Of a stretch of 64,000 nucleotides of DNA, positions 45,917 to 59,100 are shown piece by piece; positions within the stretch are counted from its first letter, which is position 1, and each line of letters begins with the position of its first letter. The notes below the pieces were generated by a model, which worked only from the letters and a program-made list of their open reading frames with translations, was not told the origin of the DNA and did not search any database. The position numbers and the translations under genes are program-made. The stretch is from Linnemannia elongata (Eukaryota > Mortierellomycota > Mortierellomycetes > Mortierellales > Mortierellaceae), in assembly GCA_036320915.1 (NCBI GenBank), contig JAXBDG010000012.1, forward strand, positions 1,104,501 through 1,168,500, read 5' to 3'.

Positions 45917-47472
45917 ACCAACAAGGCTACCTCGCCCTGATTTGTATCAATTCTCAACGGCACAAATGAGATATGATGGACTACAACCAGCCACACCGGG
46001 TCTGGGCCTAGGCTTGTCCATATTCCCTCCTCGTTTTTGTTGCCTCGATCTGTTTTCACCTGGGTTCCTTGAGGCCGTTGGAATTAGGAAAAATGTAAGG
46101 GGGTGGTCGCTGCACTAAAAGGATGCAACAACAAGGGACGGGTTGGGTGAACCAATCAAATGGCTCATCTGGTTCAGGACAACGAGGACAGCGACAGGCG
46201 CGGCTTGATTACGCTCACTACGCTCACTTTATTCTAAAAGTGGGGCAAGATAGCAGTGTAGGGGGTAGGGGTTTGGCTGATGAGTGTGGTTCTTGTATCG
46301 GGTTGGTAAATATGCCGTGGAAACGACCTCATCGTGCTTTTGACTAGTATCATCTATTAGATCAAAGTAGAAGAAGAAAGACAGCAACAGACACGGGTTA
46401 ATGCAAGTCTTTATTTGCTGTCTGTGACTTTTCAGCGCCATTGACATTTTTGATCTAGAGTAACCTTTATGCAGAGGGAATTAGATTTCGATAGCTCATG
46501 TTATTTATGTGTACTTGCTTTCGTTTGTGGTGTGAGCGTGGCCATAGTTGCCAAATCAACGTGGTGCTGGTCCGTGTTCTTCATCTTTTAGCCTGGGTGC
46601 GCGTCCTTTTCGAGGTGAGACAGGGGGAGAACAGCAGGTCAGGGTCCCCCTGCTTACTCATAGACTCAGGCAAGAATCATTTTTTTTTGTGGCGCACTCT
46701 CTTTCCATGACAGTATTGGAGGCCAGACGATGACGATAGTTTCTTGATGGCGATGCGTATTGTGGAAGACCGAAGACAGCCATATGTAGCATAAGCAGAC
46801 CGGGTTGATTGTTGTTTAATGTTGACTGAAGGAGATAAGTAAGGGTTCTGAAGGCCAAGTGATCAGTATTTCTTTGCCACCAATCTTATTTCATCGGTCT
46901 GTTGATGGTGCCTGAAAGACAATGGCGTTATTGAAAATCATAAGAGCGGAGAGAGGAAGAGGAAGGAGGAACGAGGAGGGAGAAGGAAGGGACCATTCAT
47001 TCATTCATCCATCCAATCATTCATTTATTCTTTTGGCTTTAGGTGGAGTATGAAAAACGAGTGACTCGCATCGCTTGTCTTGAGCAGTCATAATGGTGAA
47101 TCTTCCAATGGTATAATGATAGTTAGAACATGGTATTTTGGTTACTTGCTAGATAATAGGAGGATTGATAGTCAAGGTAGAGATGGCAGGAGATATCAGG
47201 TGCCGAGCGGTACTATCGTTACTCACTCGTAATTAGCAACGAATAGTCAAGGTTCTCCAGATACATTTTCTCCAACGTTTTGTTCTTCGTTCTTTAGCCC
47301 TTTAAGCCACATGAGACTATTGTCATTGCCCTTTTGCCTTACTCTCTCTTCTATCAACGTATGTCTGTGTGTAGTGCGTGGAGTGTGTGGAGTGTCCAGA
47401 ATGAGGAAGGAGCAAGATTCTTTCCCAACCTCCGTTTCGGCCAACATTTCTTCCGCTCTCAACTCTGTGTCC

Positions 47473-47517
<45 letters not shown>

Positions 47518-47729
47518 CCTTTTGGGCTTTGTCAGCGTGGAGACCAAACACAATCATTTTCACCCTCTCTTTATTCTTTTCTTATTCCTTCTCCTTCTTC
47601 CATCACACTTCCTTCCTTGCCCTTTCTATCTGTCAGCTCAGGACAACCATCGCCTCACGGACGCCTACTCATCTTGCCGACAGCAAACAAACCAACAGAA
47701 CCCTTACTACTACTACAGCAAGAATAAGC
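45917..47729. other. intergenic, unresolved
   Basis: Open frames exist on both strands (for example 46123-46347 plus, 46498-46710 plus, 46658-46858 minus), none with a domain or a consistent splice chain. ATTC repeats at 46997-47030 and a 43-T run at 47475-47517, about 210 bp before the RNF121-like ATG. Confidence 0.4.
47475..47517. repeat. 43-bp poly-T tract
   Basis: Uninterrupted T run in the upstream region of the RNF121-like gene, the longest homopolymer in the window. Confidence 0.95.
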
Positions 47730-49790
47730 ATGGAACAGCGTGCAGAGTCGATCGAGCATATCCTCCATGAGGTAGAGGAAGGAAAGATCCATCTGAGCGA
47801 GGGCCAGATTCACAAGTGAGTCATCATCTACCTCCTCCTCTCTCATCATCCTTTTTCTCGACCAAGGAACTGAACGACAAGCAAGCCAACAGCAATAACG
47901 ACCACTAGAGTTAAGGGACCAATGGCAACAAAAGTTCTTGTCATTCGTCGCTGGAGACGCAGGGGTCCTCCGTCTTGGCACTTGGCACGCCGTCAGCTCG
48001 TTATGGAAGGATGGCTATTGGGACCAGCTTCTTGTAAAGCACATTCACCCTTTTCACAGGATCATTGGGAGGAAGAGCAGGAAACAACACCATGACTCAA
48101 ATCCTGCTCCTCGTCATCAAAGGAACCGATTGGAATCAGGCAAATCAGCGCACTCTCACCACCATCCAACCTGGGTGAGAGTGATATGCCTTTGACATTG
48201 AATAGGACAGCTCGGATACTCTTTTAGCTACTCTCGGCACAACTTGTTTACACAGCGACTTGACCGCATGACCTAACGACACACCTTTCTCCCACCATTC
48301 AATCGTTCTACTACTTTCTTAGTCTCGAGAACCAAGCGAAATACTTTCACGAGCATGCAGGACACGAGAGCACTCACAGCAAGATGGCCATGATCATCAT
48401 CTTTGCCCTGGTCGCCTTCCAGTTTGTGCTGCTCTGGTGGAAGAAGCATCATTACCGGTCATACCAGGCCACAACTACGATTGGACTTTGGTAAACTCAT
48501 CTGCTTTTGCTTCTTGAAATTGAACCAAAACTGGAAAGCAGAGCGATCCATTGGTACATGCACCTAACCATGCGACCCCTTCTCTCCTTGTTTACTCGTG
48601 TGCTCTGGCTTGCTTGTTTGCTGTCATTTTTTTTTAAACTCTGTAGGATTATCCCATTTGCATTTGCCCTTCAGAGTGGAATGAAGCAGTTCGCAATAGT
48701 TTGGGTCATATTCACAATTCTCAATTCGTGGATCATCTACAAGGCGACCAGGAAACCTCTTCACCACATGACCCCCAAGTACGAGCATTTTTATCAAGAC
48801 TTTCTATGCGACTCAAGAGTGCTGGTGCAGTGGATGCAAGTTGCAAAGTTCACCAATGTTAACCGTTTTCTCCTCTTGCTCATAGGGTTGTGTACAAGTG
48901 GTACTGGGTGATCTATCAGATCTCGTATGTCACTGGAATCATTGGATACGGCATGATGTTCTTGACCTTCATGGGATTCGGCGTCACCCCACCAAAGGAG
49001 GGCGAAGAGCCCAAAACTTCTTTCTTGGTCACCTGGGGGCTGACCTTTTTGACATACGGCATCTATTTTGGGTAACGATCTGCTCAATCTCGTTCTATCT
49101 AATGACTATGGACTCATATATGCCTATGGACGGTGGAGCGTTGACTGACTTATGGTGACTTCATCATCTTTCTCTTTCTTTTCGATAGTATTCTTGGACG
49201 AGACTTTGTTGAGTTTTGCACGGAATCGATGGCGTCGACATTAGGCTATTACACCAAGGAGGGCTTTCCTCGCAAGCATCTTCGCTTGGGAGTGTGCGCC
49301 ATTTGCGGTATCCACGTTTCGAATGCGATCAGCACCATCGATGCTCATGGACACCTGCAGGCACCTGTGGTTCTCCAGCCTTCACCTAACGGCACCCCTA
49401 TCGAGCCCAGCATCAAGCTGAACTGTGGCCACGAGTTCCATGAGGAGTGCATTCGTGGATGGTGTTTGATTGGAAAGAAGGATATGTGCCCATATTGCAA
49501 GGAGAAGGTTGATCTCCGTGCCTTCAAGACCAACCCTTGGGATACTACACAGCAGCTCTACCTCAACCTCCTGGACGCCCTCCGGTAACTTTTTTATAGG
49601 CTATTCTTTCTGACTGAACAATATCCTTTGGAGTGGCTTTAAGTTGCTTTTATTTGACTGCCTGTAGATATGCTAACTTGTTCATTGCCTTTCTCCTCCC
49701 ATTATTTATGCCAATAGATATATGATTGTGTGGCAACCGGTGATTATGGGCCTAGTCCAGTTTGGATTCTACATGACAGGGCTGGAGTAG
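47730..49790 (+). CDS. RNF121-type multi-pass membrane RING E3 ligase (6 exons)
   Basis: Join 47730-47815, 48323-48490, 48647-48778, 48886-49071, 49189-49584 and 49718-49790, 346 aa; every junction keeps phase. Hydrophobic segments: MAMIIIFALVAFQFVLLWW, an IIPFAFAL...VWVIFTILNSW segment, VIYQISYVTGIIGYGMMFL, FLVTWGLTFLTYGIYFG, and VIMGLVQFGFYM at the end. A RING-H2 finger sits between the last two: Cys227, Cys230, Cys270, His272, His275, Cys278, Cys291, Cys294, with a long spacing between the first and second ligand pairs, as in RNF121/RNF175. Animal RNF121 is an ER/Golgi ubiquitin ligase in membrane protein quality control, which suggests but does not prove the same role. Human RNF121 has 327 aa, so length fits. 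Confidence 0.93.
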
Positions 49791-50302
49791 GGGCTAGTAG
49801 GATATGCAGCGAGTAAGAAAAAAACCATCCCGTTTGCGATTGATAGATAGATAAATAGACCATAGAGACATAATAACAAGTCTTTCAATCTCGATTTTCC
49901 TTCGCATCCATCCCCCAGAAAGACGATTCAATTCGAACAAACAAGCAGCGAGAACAAATAACAAAGCAAAGTCCCTAAGGATTAAGGGCTGCATCCTCTA
50001 GGCCTCGTTTCCCCGCATCCTATCGACTCCCTTTTCCGGAAGAGACAACAGCGGACTTTCTACCTGGCAGATTCAAAGTCCACTCGAACCAAATAGACAG
50101 ACTGACAAAAGTACGACTCACACTGAGAAATAAGAAAAAAGTACTCACACACGTTCAACGATAACGAAAGCCATAAAGATCACCGATCTTCTCCTTCTCT
50201 TGCTTTTTACTTTTCTCTTCCCCCATCCCAATCACTCCTCTCCCTTTCTTTCTCATCACTCCCCACTCTCACTTCTCCTCCTCCTCTTTCATCACATACA
50301 CA
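49791..50302. other. intergenic and ADE2 leader
   Basis: Downstream region of the RNF121-like gene and a CT-rich leader ending in CATACACA before the ADE2 ATG. No gene. Confidence 0.6.
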
Positions 50303-52343
50303 ATGGAATCTCGCAAGGTCGGAATCCTCGGCGGTGGTCAGCTCGGTCGCATGGTCCAAGAGGCAGCCTCCCGCCTCAACATCTCCCTCACCATCCTCGA
50401 CGAGCCTGTTGACTCTCCCGCCAAACAGGTCAACGCCTTCCAGTCTCACCTCCAGGGATCCTTTAAGGACCCCGTCAAGATCCGCGAACTCGCCCAGCAG
50501 GTCGATGTCATCACCGTCGAGATTGAGCACGTCGATACCGCCGTCCTCAAGGAGCTCGAGGCCTCAGGGAAGTCTATCCACCCCACCCCTGCCACCATCT
50601 CCCTGATCCAGGACAAGTATCTCCAGAAGCAACACTTGGCAAAGTACCAGATCCCCCTCGCAGACTCGTTGGATTGTCCGGATCAGGAGGCCATCGAGAA
50701 GGCAGGACAGGAGTTTGGCTATCCCTTCATGCTTAAGGCCAAGACCATGGCTTACGACGGCAAGGGCAACTATGTCGTCAAGTCCCAGGACGATCTCAAG
50801 GACGCTCGCTCGAAGCTTGCCCCCGGTGTACCACTCTATGCTGAGCGTTGGGCCAAGTTTGATCGGGAGTTGGCGGTGATGGTTGTCCGTTCCGTGACGG
50901 GTGAGGTTCGCTCGTACCCTGTTGTTGAGACGGTCCACAAGAACAGCATCTGTCATTTGGTCTTTGCCCCCGCCCAGGTCGGACGTGGCTTGACGGGCAC
51001 CTCGGACGAGACCTTCTCGACTTCGATTCAGGAGCGTGCCAGGAAGGTTGCTGAGAATGCCATCACCAGTCTCTCTGGCGCCGGTGTCTTTGGAGTCGAG
51101 ATGTTCTTGATGCAGGATGGTAAGTCCCTTCTTGATTTCATATCCCGCTCCTCCTTCCCTCCTTCCCCTTGCCCCGAACATGTTTATTTCTTCTTTGTTG
51201 TTGTTCATCCCCCGCCCGCCACTTCCCCTCCTCTTTCCCCAACCAATAACATAACCAATAACCCATAATCAATGGACTTGGGTCCAGAGAACATACAAAA
51301 AAAAACTAATGACTCTTTATCTTGTCTATCGGATGTAACATAGGCCAGATCTTGCTGAACGAGATTGCTCCCCGCCCTCACAACTCGGGACACTATACCA
51401 TCGAGGCTTGCCACACCTCTCAGTATGAGAACCATCTCCGTGCCATTCTGGGTCTTCCCCTTGGATCGACTGCCATGAAGGTCCAGGCCTCAGGAATGCT
51501 GAACATCTTGGGCGCTGGTGACAAGACCTACGAGGCCTGTGAGCTCGCCTACGGTATCCCTGGAACGACAACTCACCTCTACGGCAAGAAGGAGTGCAAG
51601 GCTGGACGCAAGATGGGCCACATTACCGTCGTGGGCGATTCGATGCAGGAGGTCCACGACCGTCTCTTGCCCATGGTCATGGCGATGGATCCCAAGGACG
51701 AGTCGCCCTTCAACCTCGACCCTATGGTCTCGATCGTTATGGGCTCGGACTCAGACCTCAAGGTGATGGAGGATGCGGCCAAGATCTTGACCAAGATGGA
51801 CGTTCCCTTTGAGCTCTCGTTGGTCTCTGCTCACAGAACTCCCGAGCGGATGTACCATTTCGGACGGATGGCGGACAAGCGTGGAATTAAGGTCATTATT
51901 GCCGGTGCTGGCGGAGCCGCTCACTTGCCCGGTATGGTCGCTGCCTTGACGCCTTTGCCCGTCATCGGTGTCCCCGTTCGCGGAAGCACTCTTGATGGTG
52001 TCGATTCTCTCCACTCTATTGTCCAGATGCCTGTAAGTCCTTGCTCTTTGTGTTTATCTGTCCTTGTCGAGTGTAATTTTTTCTTAGCTTTTTTGCGCAT
52101 GTCTAATCACAACTCTAATACTTTTTGAAATGAAAATAATAGCGCGGTGTGCCCGTGGCAACGGTGGCGATTAACAACAGCACAAATGCAGCATTGTTGG
52201 CGGTCAGGATGCTGGGCAGCTTTGTCCCTTCATACTTGGACAGGATGGAAAAGTACCAATTGCAGATGGAGAAGGAGGTCCAGACCAAGATTGCAACCCT
52301 CGACCAAGTCGGCTGGCAAAAGTATGAGTACATCAAGCACTAG
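50303..52343 (+). CDS. ADE2: phosphoribosylaminoimidazole carboxylase (3 exons)
   Basis: Join 50303-51119, 51344-52032 and 52143-52343, 568 aa (yeast Ade2 has 571). It carries out the AIR-to-CAIR step of purine synthesis. The N-terminal PurK-type ATP-grasp part shows [62 protein letters not shown] and [21 protein letters not shown]. The C-terminal PurE-type mutase domain starts near residue 400 with SIVMGSDSD, then SAHRTPERM and [22 protein letters not shown]. Introns are 224 and 110 nt (both GTAAGT/ATAG). The final exon encodes [19 protein letters not shown] and the helical tail. In yeast, loss of this enzyme gives red colonies. Confidence 0.97.
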
Positions 52344-52971
52344 ATACCAAGATGAGGGCTAGTTTGTACAAGTACATTGTTTTTTTATTATTCTCCCTAT
52401 CATTCCTTTCGCTATTGTCATTCGTAGGCATTCTTCTTTCTTTCATTCATTCTTTTTCATCGTTGCATACAATACACGTCATACACGACATCGATTCAAA
52501 CCAAAACGTTCTACAATGCTCTGGCAGGAGTAACGCGTCGTTGCTGCACTCTTCAGAAACACAATACGTCAACATGAATATCCGCGAAGGTCCTTATTTA
52601 TATGACAACTGTTATATTAAGGAAAACAAATACAAAAGGCGAGAACAGAAAGTGCAAATCAAAAGAATTACACTAATGTAAGTGCCTTGCGTGGCTTAGA
52701 TGCGTACTTTACACTAAAATGAAATAGTCAAGCATTTTTTACACTGGACACAATGTGTGAATTCCACTGGATGTCACGTTGGTGATGGTGACAAAAGTTC
52801 GTAGTCAACAAGGGTTGCTGGCTGAGGAGGGGGGGGGATTCTTGCTCCTAGATTTGCTATCCTTCGCGGAGTGAAATATAGCCTCAAGGGGTCTTACGAG
52901 CTTGGGCTTTAGCCATTTTCCTCGAGGCTCGAGCCTAATTCCCGTGCGCACTTCTGGATGTCCACGACCTT
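52344..52971. other. intergenic, no gene recognised
   Basis: Downstream of ADE2. A 109-codon frame at 52352-52681 overlaps its 3' region and is not protein-like. Confidence 0.55.
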
Positions 52972-53270
52972 TCACGCCTCGAAGTACTTCGAGAAGTTTT
53001 TTTTCTGAATTTTCTTCGTCAGCAATGTCGTTACTAACTCACATCGTCGGTCTCTGTAATCGTCGACGTCGATGGTAACCTTATTCTCATGTGGTCGATG
53101 TCCTGCCTGGATGCTCCATCTATCCGAATTTTAAAGCGGAGCAAAATGAAAAAAAGAAAGATGTCGTCTTACTGTTCACACGCAGATGAGGCCCCTGACT
53201 CAACACCGGCCACGTCGAAGCTTACCACGTCGTCAAATTTGAGAATGAAGGCGACAAATCGTCTTTTTTT
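52972..53270 (-). pseudogene. possible coding exon pair of a degraded or unrecognised gene
   Basis: On the minus strand an open frame from about 53270 (FVAFILKFDDVVSFDVAGVE) runs to a GTAAGA donor after 53173; a 53-nt intron ending GGATAG joins in phase to 53119-52972, giving CEQWSIQAGHRPHENK, TIDVDDYRDRRCELVTTLLT and KNFSKYFEA with a TGA. The composition is protein-like and the intron normal, but no start or upstream exon is found; only repeats lie further upstream. Hence either a gene remnant or a chance frame. Family not recognised. Confidence 0.25.
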
Positions 53271-55360
53271 TCTTTCTCTTGCATGCTCATATAGACCTCA
53301 TTTTAAGAAGCAAAGTTGATTACTTAGCTTCGTTTTGTTTCGTTTTGTTTCGTTTTGTTTTGTTTTGCTTTGTTTCAGTTCAACATGCACTGCGAATGTA
53401 ATGCACAACCAACATGACACGCGAAAAGCCCAAAAAAAAAAAGATGAAGCCGTTTTTTTCCCTGTGTTCGACTCTTTTTTCTTTACGGGAGGAGAGAATG
53501 TGAAAAGTTCAGTTTGTGGGACATTACCTTGGCGCTCAAGATGGATGGCTCGGGGGGGGGGGGGTTTGCTTATGCGGAGAAACACCACTGGATGGCTTTG
53601 AAGAGTGGGGCCCTTTCGGACGACAGCAGCAGCAAAAGCTGTTGTGGCAAGAGCGGTGATCCAGGTGTTCATGGCGGTTGTTTTGTTTTTGTAGAGTGTA
53701 TGAGTCTTATTTGCGTGGTTTGTGTCTGAGTCTCTGCTTGCAAGCTGATAAGAACATAGCTGCAAGTTTTGTCGGGAAGTTTTTGTGCGGAGTGGAGTAT
53801 GAGAGTGTGCGTGTGTGAGAGACTACAGAGACGGAGAGACAGAAAGAGTAAGCGTGTGTGTGTTTGAGAAAGAGAGTTGAAAGTAGGAGAGAAGGAAGAT
53901 GGATTCACGAGGACAGGTGGTTGAAAGAACCCTTTTCTGTTATATCGAGTGAGCCTGTGCAATGCTTTTTGTGGGAGAATTACTTGTCCATCATTACCCT
54001 TTATCTATCATCGCCAATTGACGCATAACAAAAAAAATAAAAATGGACGCGTTTTCGTCTTGGTGGATGTCGGTATATTTTCGAAGGGAACTTGATTGTT
54101 CCACTGGGTGGTCTTCTCATCTATAGTATAGGATTGTTGCCCCGTTTAATGAATGAAAAAGGCAGTTTAGTGTGTGGTTGTATGAAGGAGCAGGCTATGC
54201 GATGGTTGATGTTAGATGCCTGTTGTTGATGTCCTTGTTTGGTATGGTGTAGTCACAGGCACAAACCCCCCTGCTTCCCACCTTTTTTTCATGCCTTCGT
54301 TCTTGCTTTTCCATTCGTTATTGGAAAAAATAAAGGAAAAGGAAAGGCATTCGAATGGATGAGAGACAGAGAGAGAGAGAGAGAGAGGCAGTGAGATGGA
54401 AGGTTGAACCTCCTTGAATAAGGTTTGGATTGGTGGAGGGCTGGGGGCATGGTTTGTCTGTCTATGATGTACAGTATATGTGTGTTGTTTGCCCGAGGAG
54501 GAAAAAGAAAAAAATAAATAAGAAATGAGAGCGAATAAAACGGAAAGGCAATCCATTCTTCCGTTGGTCGATGCCCCTCGATGGTTTTGGCGCACAAAGG
54601 AGGAACAAGAAGACACAAAAGGAGGAACAAAGGAAGGACACAAAGTGAAGGAGCAAGAGCACAAAGTAAAGAAAGAAAAAAAATGCTCAAGCGCCTAGAC
54701 TGTACTTTTATTATTTTTTTTCTTTCTTCTTCATCTCTTCTTTTTCTCTTTTTCTTTTCATTCATTCACCCTCATTCCTCATTCCTCTTTCACTTCCCTC
54801 TTCGCCCTTGCCCTTGTTCCTCTCACCTCCCTCTTGGTCGAGCGTGTCGAAATAGGAAAGACAATCCTTCAAACCCCTCGCCAGTAACAGCTCAGGTAGA
54901 CCGTCACTCTTTTTTATCACTACACCTCACTGCACTGTGCCTCGACAAAACATGACTCTCATTTTCTAATTGCTATCATTCCAAAACACCTTTTCAAGTC
55001 GCTATTTGTGTCTTAGGAACACGTTCTCCGTCGAACTCCACCTTCAGGAACAGGTCACATCGTTAGGGTCCCAATTGTCCCTTTCACCCTTATTCCTCAG
55101 TTTCTACTCATTGTCGACAAAACGTCAGGATAACAGTATACCCAATTAGCCCCTCAGAGGTATGGTATTACTGGTCTTTGCAAATCGACAACATCTTTTT
55201 TTTCTCTCGCTATTTGATAGTTGAGCGTTGTTAGTATCTCTGTATGGTTTTGTGTTAAGCGCTTTTAGCTGACTTCACTTCACTCCACTCCCCTTCGCTT
55301 TATTTTTTATTTTATTTATTTTTTTTTAAAAAAAAACTCTTTCAGCAGTCGAACGGGCGA
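53271..55360. other. intergenic with repeats
   Basis: CGTTTTGTTT decamer repeats at 53331-53377, a G run near 53552-53563, GA and GT microsatellites at 53790-53860 and 54367-54386, and A/T-rich low complexity at 55300-55336. A minus-strand frame at 53298-53765 runs through the repeats and is not accepted. Confidence 0.5.
53331..53377. repeat. decanucleotide repeat CGTTTTGTTT
   Basis: Three exact 10-bp units followed by diverged TTTTG units. Confidence 0.85.
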
Positions 55361-56122
55361 ATCCTTATTTTTCTTCACCATCTTCCGCGGATAAACCACG
55401 CACACACGATCGATCAAGGGGGTCCTCATTCGTCTCGGCAACAAGGTAAGCACACACATTCAAACGGACATCCACTTTCGATGTAGAGATTTTCTTTTTT
55501 GATGTGGCAGTGCAAGGGCGGGGTGCATGGGTACCTTTTCTTTTCCAGTGCGGGACAAGGGACTTTGGTTGGGCGGTTGATGAACAGTAAACGAAGTGAG
55601 AGAGCCCTGTATTCAATGTCCCATCAACAAACGCCCTCCTTTTTTTTCTATTTTACTTCTTACTATAGGCCACTTTACATCGACCATCGCACTTATACCC
55701 ATTACCACCGTCCCCTACTTGGTTCCGTCCCGTCCACAATTCCCAGACTACGTCGAAAGTAACCCAGGAACAGTCATCGTGGTATGTCTTGGCAAGGTCA
55801 ATTGAACGTGAGGAACCTGCAGGATCGTTTCTTCTGATAAGGTCTAATTAACTCAGACTCGCCTTCACGCCTTTTCAATTTACATAGCCCAATAGAAGCC
55901 ATTGCACAAGAAAGCAACCATACACCTCCACCTCTCTGCTAAAGGAAAAAAAAGGTCTCGCCCAAGTCCAAAACGTAACGCTCTTTCCCGCTCAATTACT
56001 GCTCATGGTCATCGCATTCTTGCAGCAACATATCAAGCCTCTATGGTGACTAATGATAGCTCTTGTTATGTACAATATAGATACCTAGAAGCTCTAGACC
56101 CCATTAATCGACTCGCTTAACC
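55361..56122 (+). other. probable spliced 5' leader of the NACHT gene
   Basis: A leader exon ending CAACAAG at 55445 meets GTAAGC; a 223-nt intron ends at TACTATAG (55668). The second piece 55669-55781 ends GTG before GTATGT; a 106-nt intron ends at TACATAG (55887). The last piece leads to the ATG at 56123 and has an in-frame stop upstream of it. An additional junction near 56080 is possible. Predicted only from splice consensus. Confidence 0.45.
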
Positions 56123-59100
56123 ATGGCCAACTCACCCACCAAGCCCGAGAAGCAGGGTCTGAACTCCATTATCGAAAAGACAAAAAACAAATTCTTCCGA
56201 AGATCATTCAGGACCAAGCGCGGAGCAATCGCTGCTGGGATCGGAATCGTCCAGCTCGGAACTGGCAGCATCGTCAATCCTCATGAATCTAATAGTAGCA
56301 ATTCTGCCACCCCGACCTCTACTTCCTCCTCCCCTGCTCCCAGCACAAGAAACTTGTCTACTTTGACTCCCGACAACTCTCCACCACACTCTGCGACAGG
56401 CTCTCCTGTGCCCGGACAGAAGCCCCTGTCAGGTGTCGCCACAACAACCCCCCCTGTTTCTTCCGAAACCCCTACTCCCGCTACCAGCACTCCTGTTGCC
56501 TCCAAGACATCTGCATCGTCCAACGGTGGTTTCCTCTCCAAGATCAGGGGCAAGTCAACCCCAGCACCGGCTCCCGAGGAACACAGGTGTCCAAAAATTT
56601 TCCCAGAAAAAGTAACCCCTCCACTGTTCACAACCCTCATCCCAATACGCGGCAATCGTATTGAGAGTACAGCGCAACTAGCCTATACCAACGTTTTGAT
56701 CCGAAGACACCTTGCGCCTCCTTCGGACGAGGTCGGAGACGTCGACAAGCCTTTGCCTCTCGACCCTCCTCAGCAAGCTTTGCTGGACGCCATCCTGAAG
56801 GAGGAGGAGGAACTGACGCATATTCGTTACCTGGCTACACGAGTCGTCGAGGAGTTTGCGTTGGATACACTCAAGACCAAGGAGACAGTCTCGGAGGTCG
56901 TCCTTCTTGGCCCTGCTCTCGAACTGGAGTACCACCGCAAACTGACTAACGTCCTGATCGGCGAGTTCCAAAAGGCTCCTTTGACTGATATCGGTCTCTT
57001 GGAGGGTTTGGTGGAGATGGTCGAAAGCGCAGGAAAAGGATATCTCCTCTCCGACGACCTCGTCAAGGTTTTGGTTGTCCTTCGTCAACGCCTGGAAACC
57101 ACCCACCAACAGTCTTCAAAGTATCCCTACCATCTCGTACTGGCCCTTTCTCGTCTGCTTGATGTCATGGTGGGGAACAAGGTCGTGGGTGTGAGCCGTG
57201 AATCCGACCATGAGCCTTTGCAGAGGCTCTTGATCGATATGATGCAGAGCGAAGACATATATCTCAAGCACCAGGCCGCCTACGCCTTCCAGGCTCTGAT
57301 GCACATCCCAAACGATGAGTCTACAAAGGATTGTGTGTTGCGAAATGCGACCACCCTTGTCCAAGGTATCATTGGAGTTGCCAGTATCGTCAACCTGAAT
57401 TTCGAAGGTTTCGCCAACGGCGCCTCCGAATTCTATGACGCCGCCGTCGGTGTCATCGAGATTGCTGACAAGGTATACTCTGGAATCGAGTCTTTCAGGG
57501 ATGGCGGACAAGGCCTTTGGGAGAGCCTCAAGGGAGGCTTGAAGTCTCGTGGACGAATCGTCTGGTACATGGCCTTGCGTGAAGCCAAAGAGCATATTCA
57601 AAACGGCCGTCTTGATGAGTTCAACGATTTTGTCTTCAAGGTCCTCTGCGCTCGAAGCGTTGAGTTCCAATGGGGCATCTGTCTGTATCTTGGCGAGATT
57701 GCGATCAACCCACTTTGGGACTTGGAGTCGCGTGAACACGCCGTCGAATTCCTCGGAACGATTTACAGGGACCCTTTGTTCACCCCCAGGAAGCCAGATC
57801 CAACACTCTATAGCTGGATCTTGAACGTCCTCCGCCAGGTTTCCGAGATGCGGGACGAGGATATCGCCACCTACGTCAACCACGCCCACTCGTCGAACAA
57901 GGACGTCGCCAACCATGCTCAGTTGATGCTCAAGGACTTGGTGGGTGTCGGCAATGACGACAGACAGAAACTTTACACCGAGACCATGGAAGGAGACCCG
58001 AATCAGTTCCCAATCAAGATCCGCCTCACTCCTCCAGCATCCTTCCCTCTGCTCACCAAGGTCCACAATATTCCCAATGTCGAATTTGAGCTGAACAACG
58101 TGAAGAAGCAACGACTAGCCCACACCGTCAATCCTTTGTATATCCCGCCGCAGGCCAAGCCCAGCCTCCAATCGACTGACGACGACGCATTGTTCCCGCT
58201 GATGGAGAAGGCTGAGAATTTCCTCAAGGGTCCTAATGAGGTGCTGCTGCTGTTGGGAGACTCTGGGGCCGGAAAGTCGACTTTCAACCTGCAGCTGGAG
58301 CGCACTTTGTGGCTGTCCTACATTAAGTACGGCCCTATCCCACTTTACATCAACCTTCCGGACATCGAAAGACCAGACCAGGACCTGATCGCCAAGCACC
58401 TGAGGAAACTTAACTTCAAGGAACCCCAAATCCTTGAGATGAAGCTGCACCGCCATTTTGTGGTCATCTGCGATGGATACGACGAGAGTCAGCTCAAGAC
58501 CAACCTTCATTTCACTAACAAGTGGAACCAGCCTGGACAGTGGAAGGTCAAAGTTGTCATCAGTTGTCGTGGCCAGTATTTGGGCTCGGATTATCGCACC
58601 CGATTCCAACCTCAAGCCGACCGATACAGTACCACGCGTAACGCGGATGCGAACGAGCTGATGGAGGAGGCCGCCTTTGCACCGTTCAACATGACACAAG
58701 TCGAGCAGTACGTCGAGCAATATACCAAGAACCCGCCAGAGGCCAATATTCACGCCGGCAAGCCGATGTGGACCAAGGATGACTACTTGAGCAAGCTGCG
58801 CAGAATCCCCAACCTGATGGACCTTGTCTCGAACCCCTTCCTTCTGAGGTTGTCTCTGGATGCTCTGCCTGAGGTCGTCAAATCCAAGTCGGAACTCTCC
58901 GAGATCCACATCACCCGGGTCGAACTTTACGATAGTTTCGTTAAGCAGTGGCTGGAAATCAACCTTGCGAGACTGGACTCCAACTCCCTGAACCCGGAGG
59001 AGCAAGAAGAGCTGATCGCCCTCAGAGATGCTGGATTTGTCGTGGAGGGTCTCGATTTTCAGCAGCGACTCGCCAAGGCGATCTTTGAGAATCAAGACGG

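Noticed and set aside
47100..47170. tRNA-like stretch (AATGGTATAATGATAGTTAG)
   Set aside because: Resembles an A box and D arm, but no pairing acceptor stem and no GGTTCGANTCC B box follows.
53298..53765. 155-codon minus-strand frame (internal start MNTWITALATTAFAAAVV)
   Set aside because: The hydrophobic start is suggestive, but the frame then crosses a poly-C run and the TTTTG decamer repeats with no splice chain.
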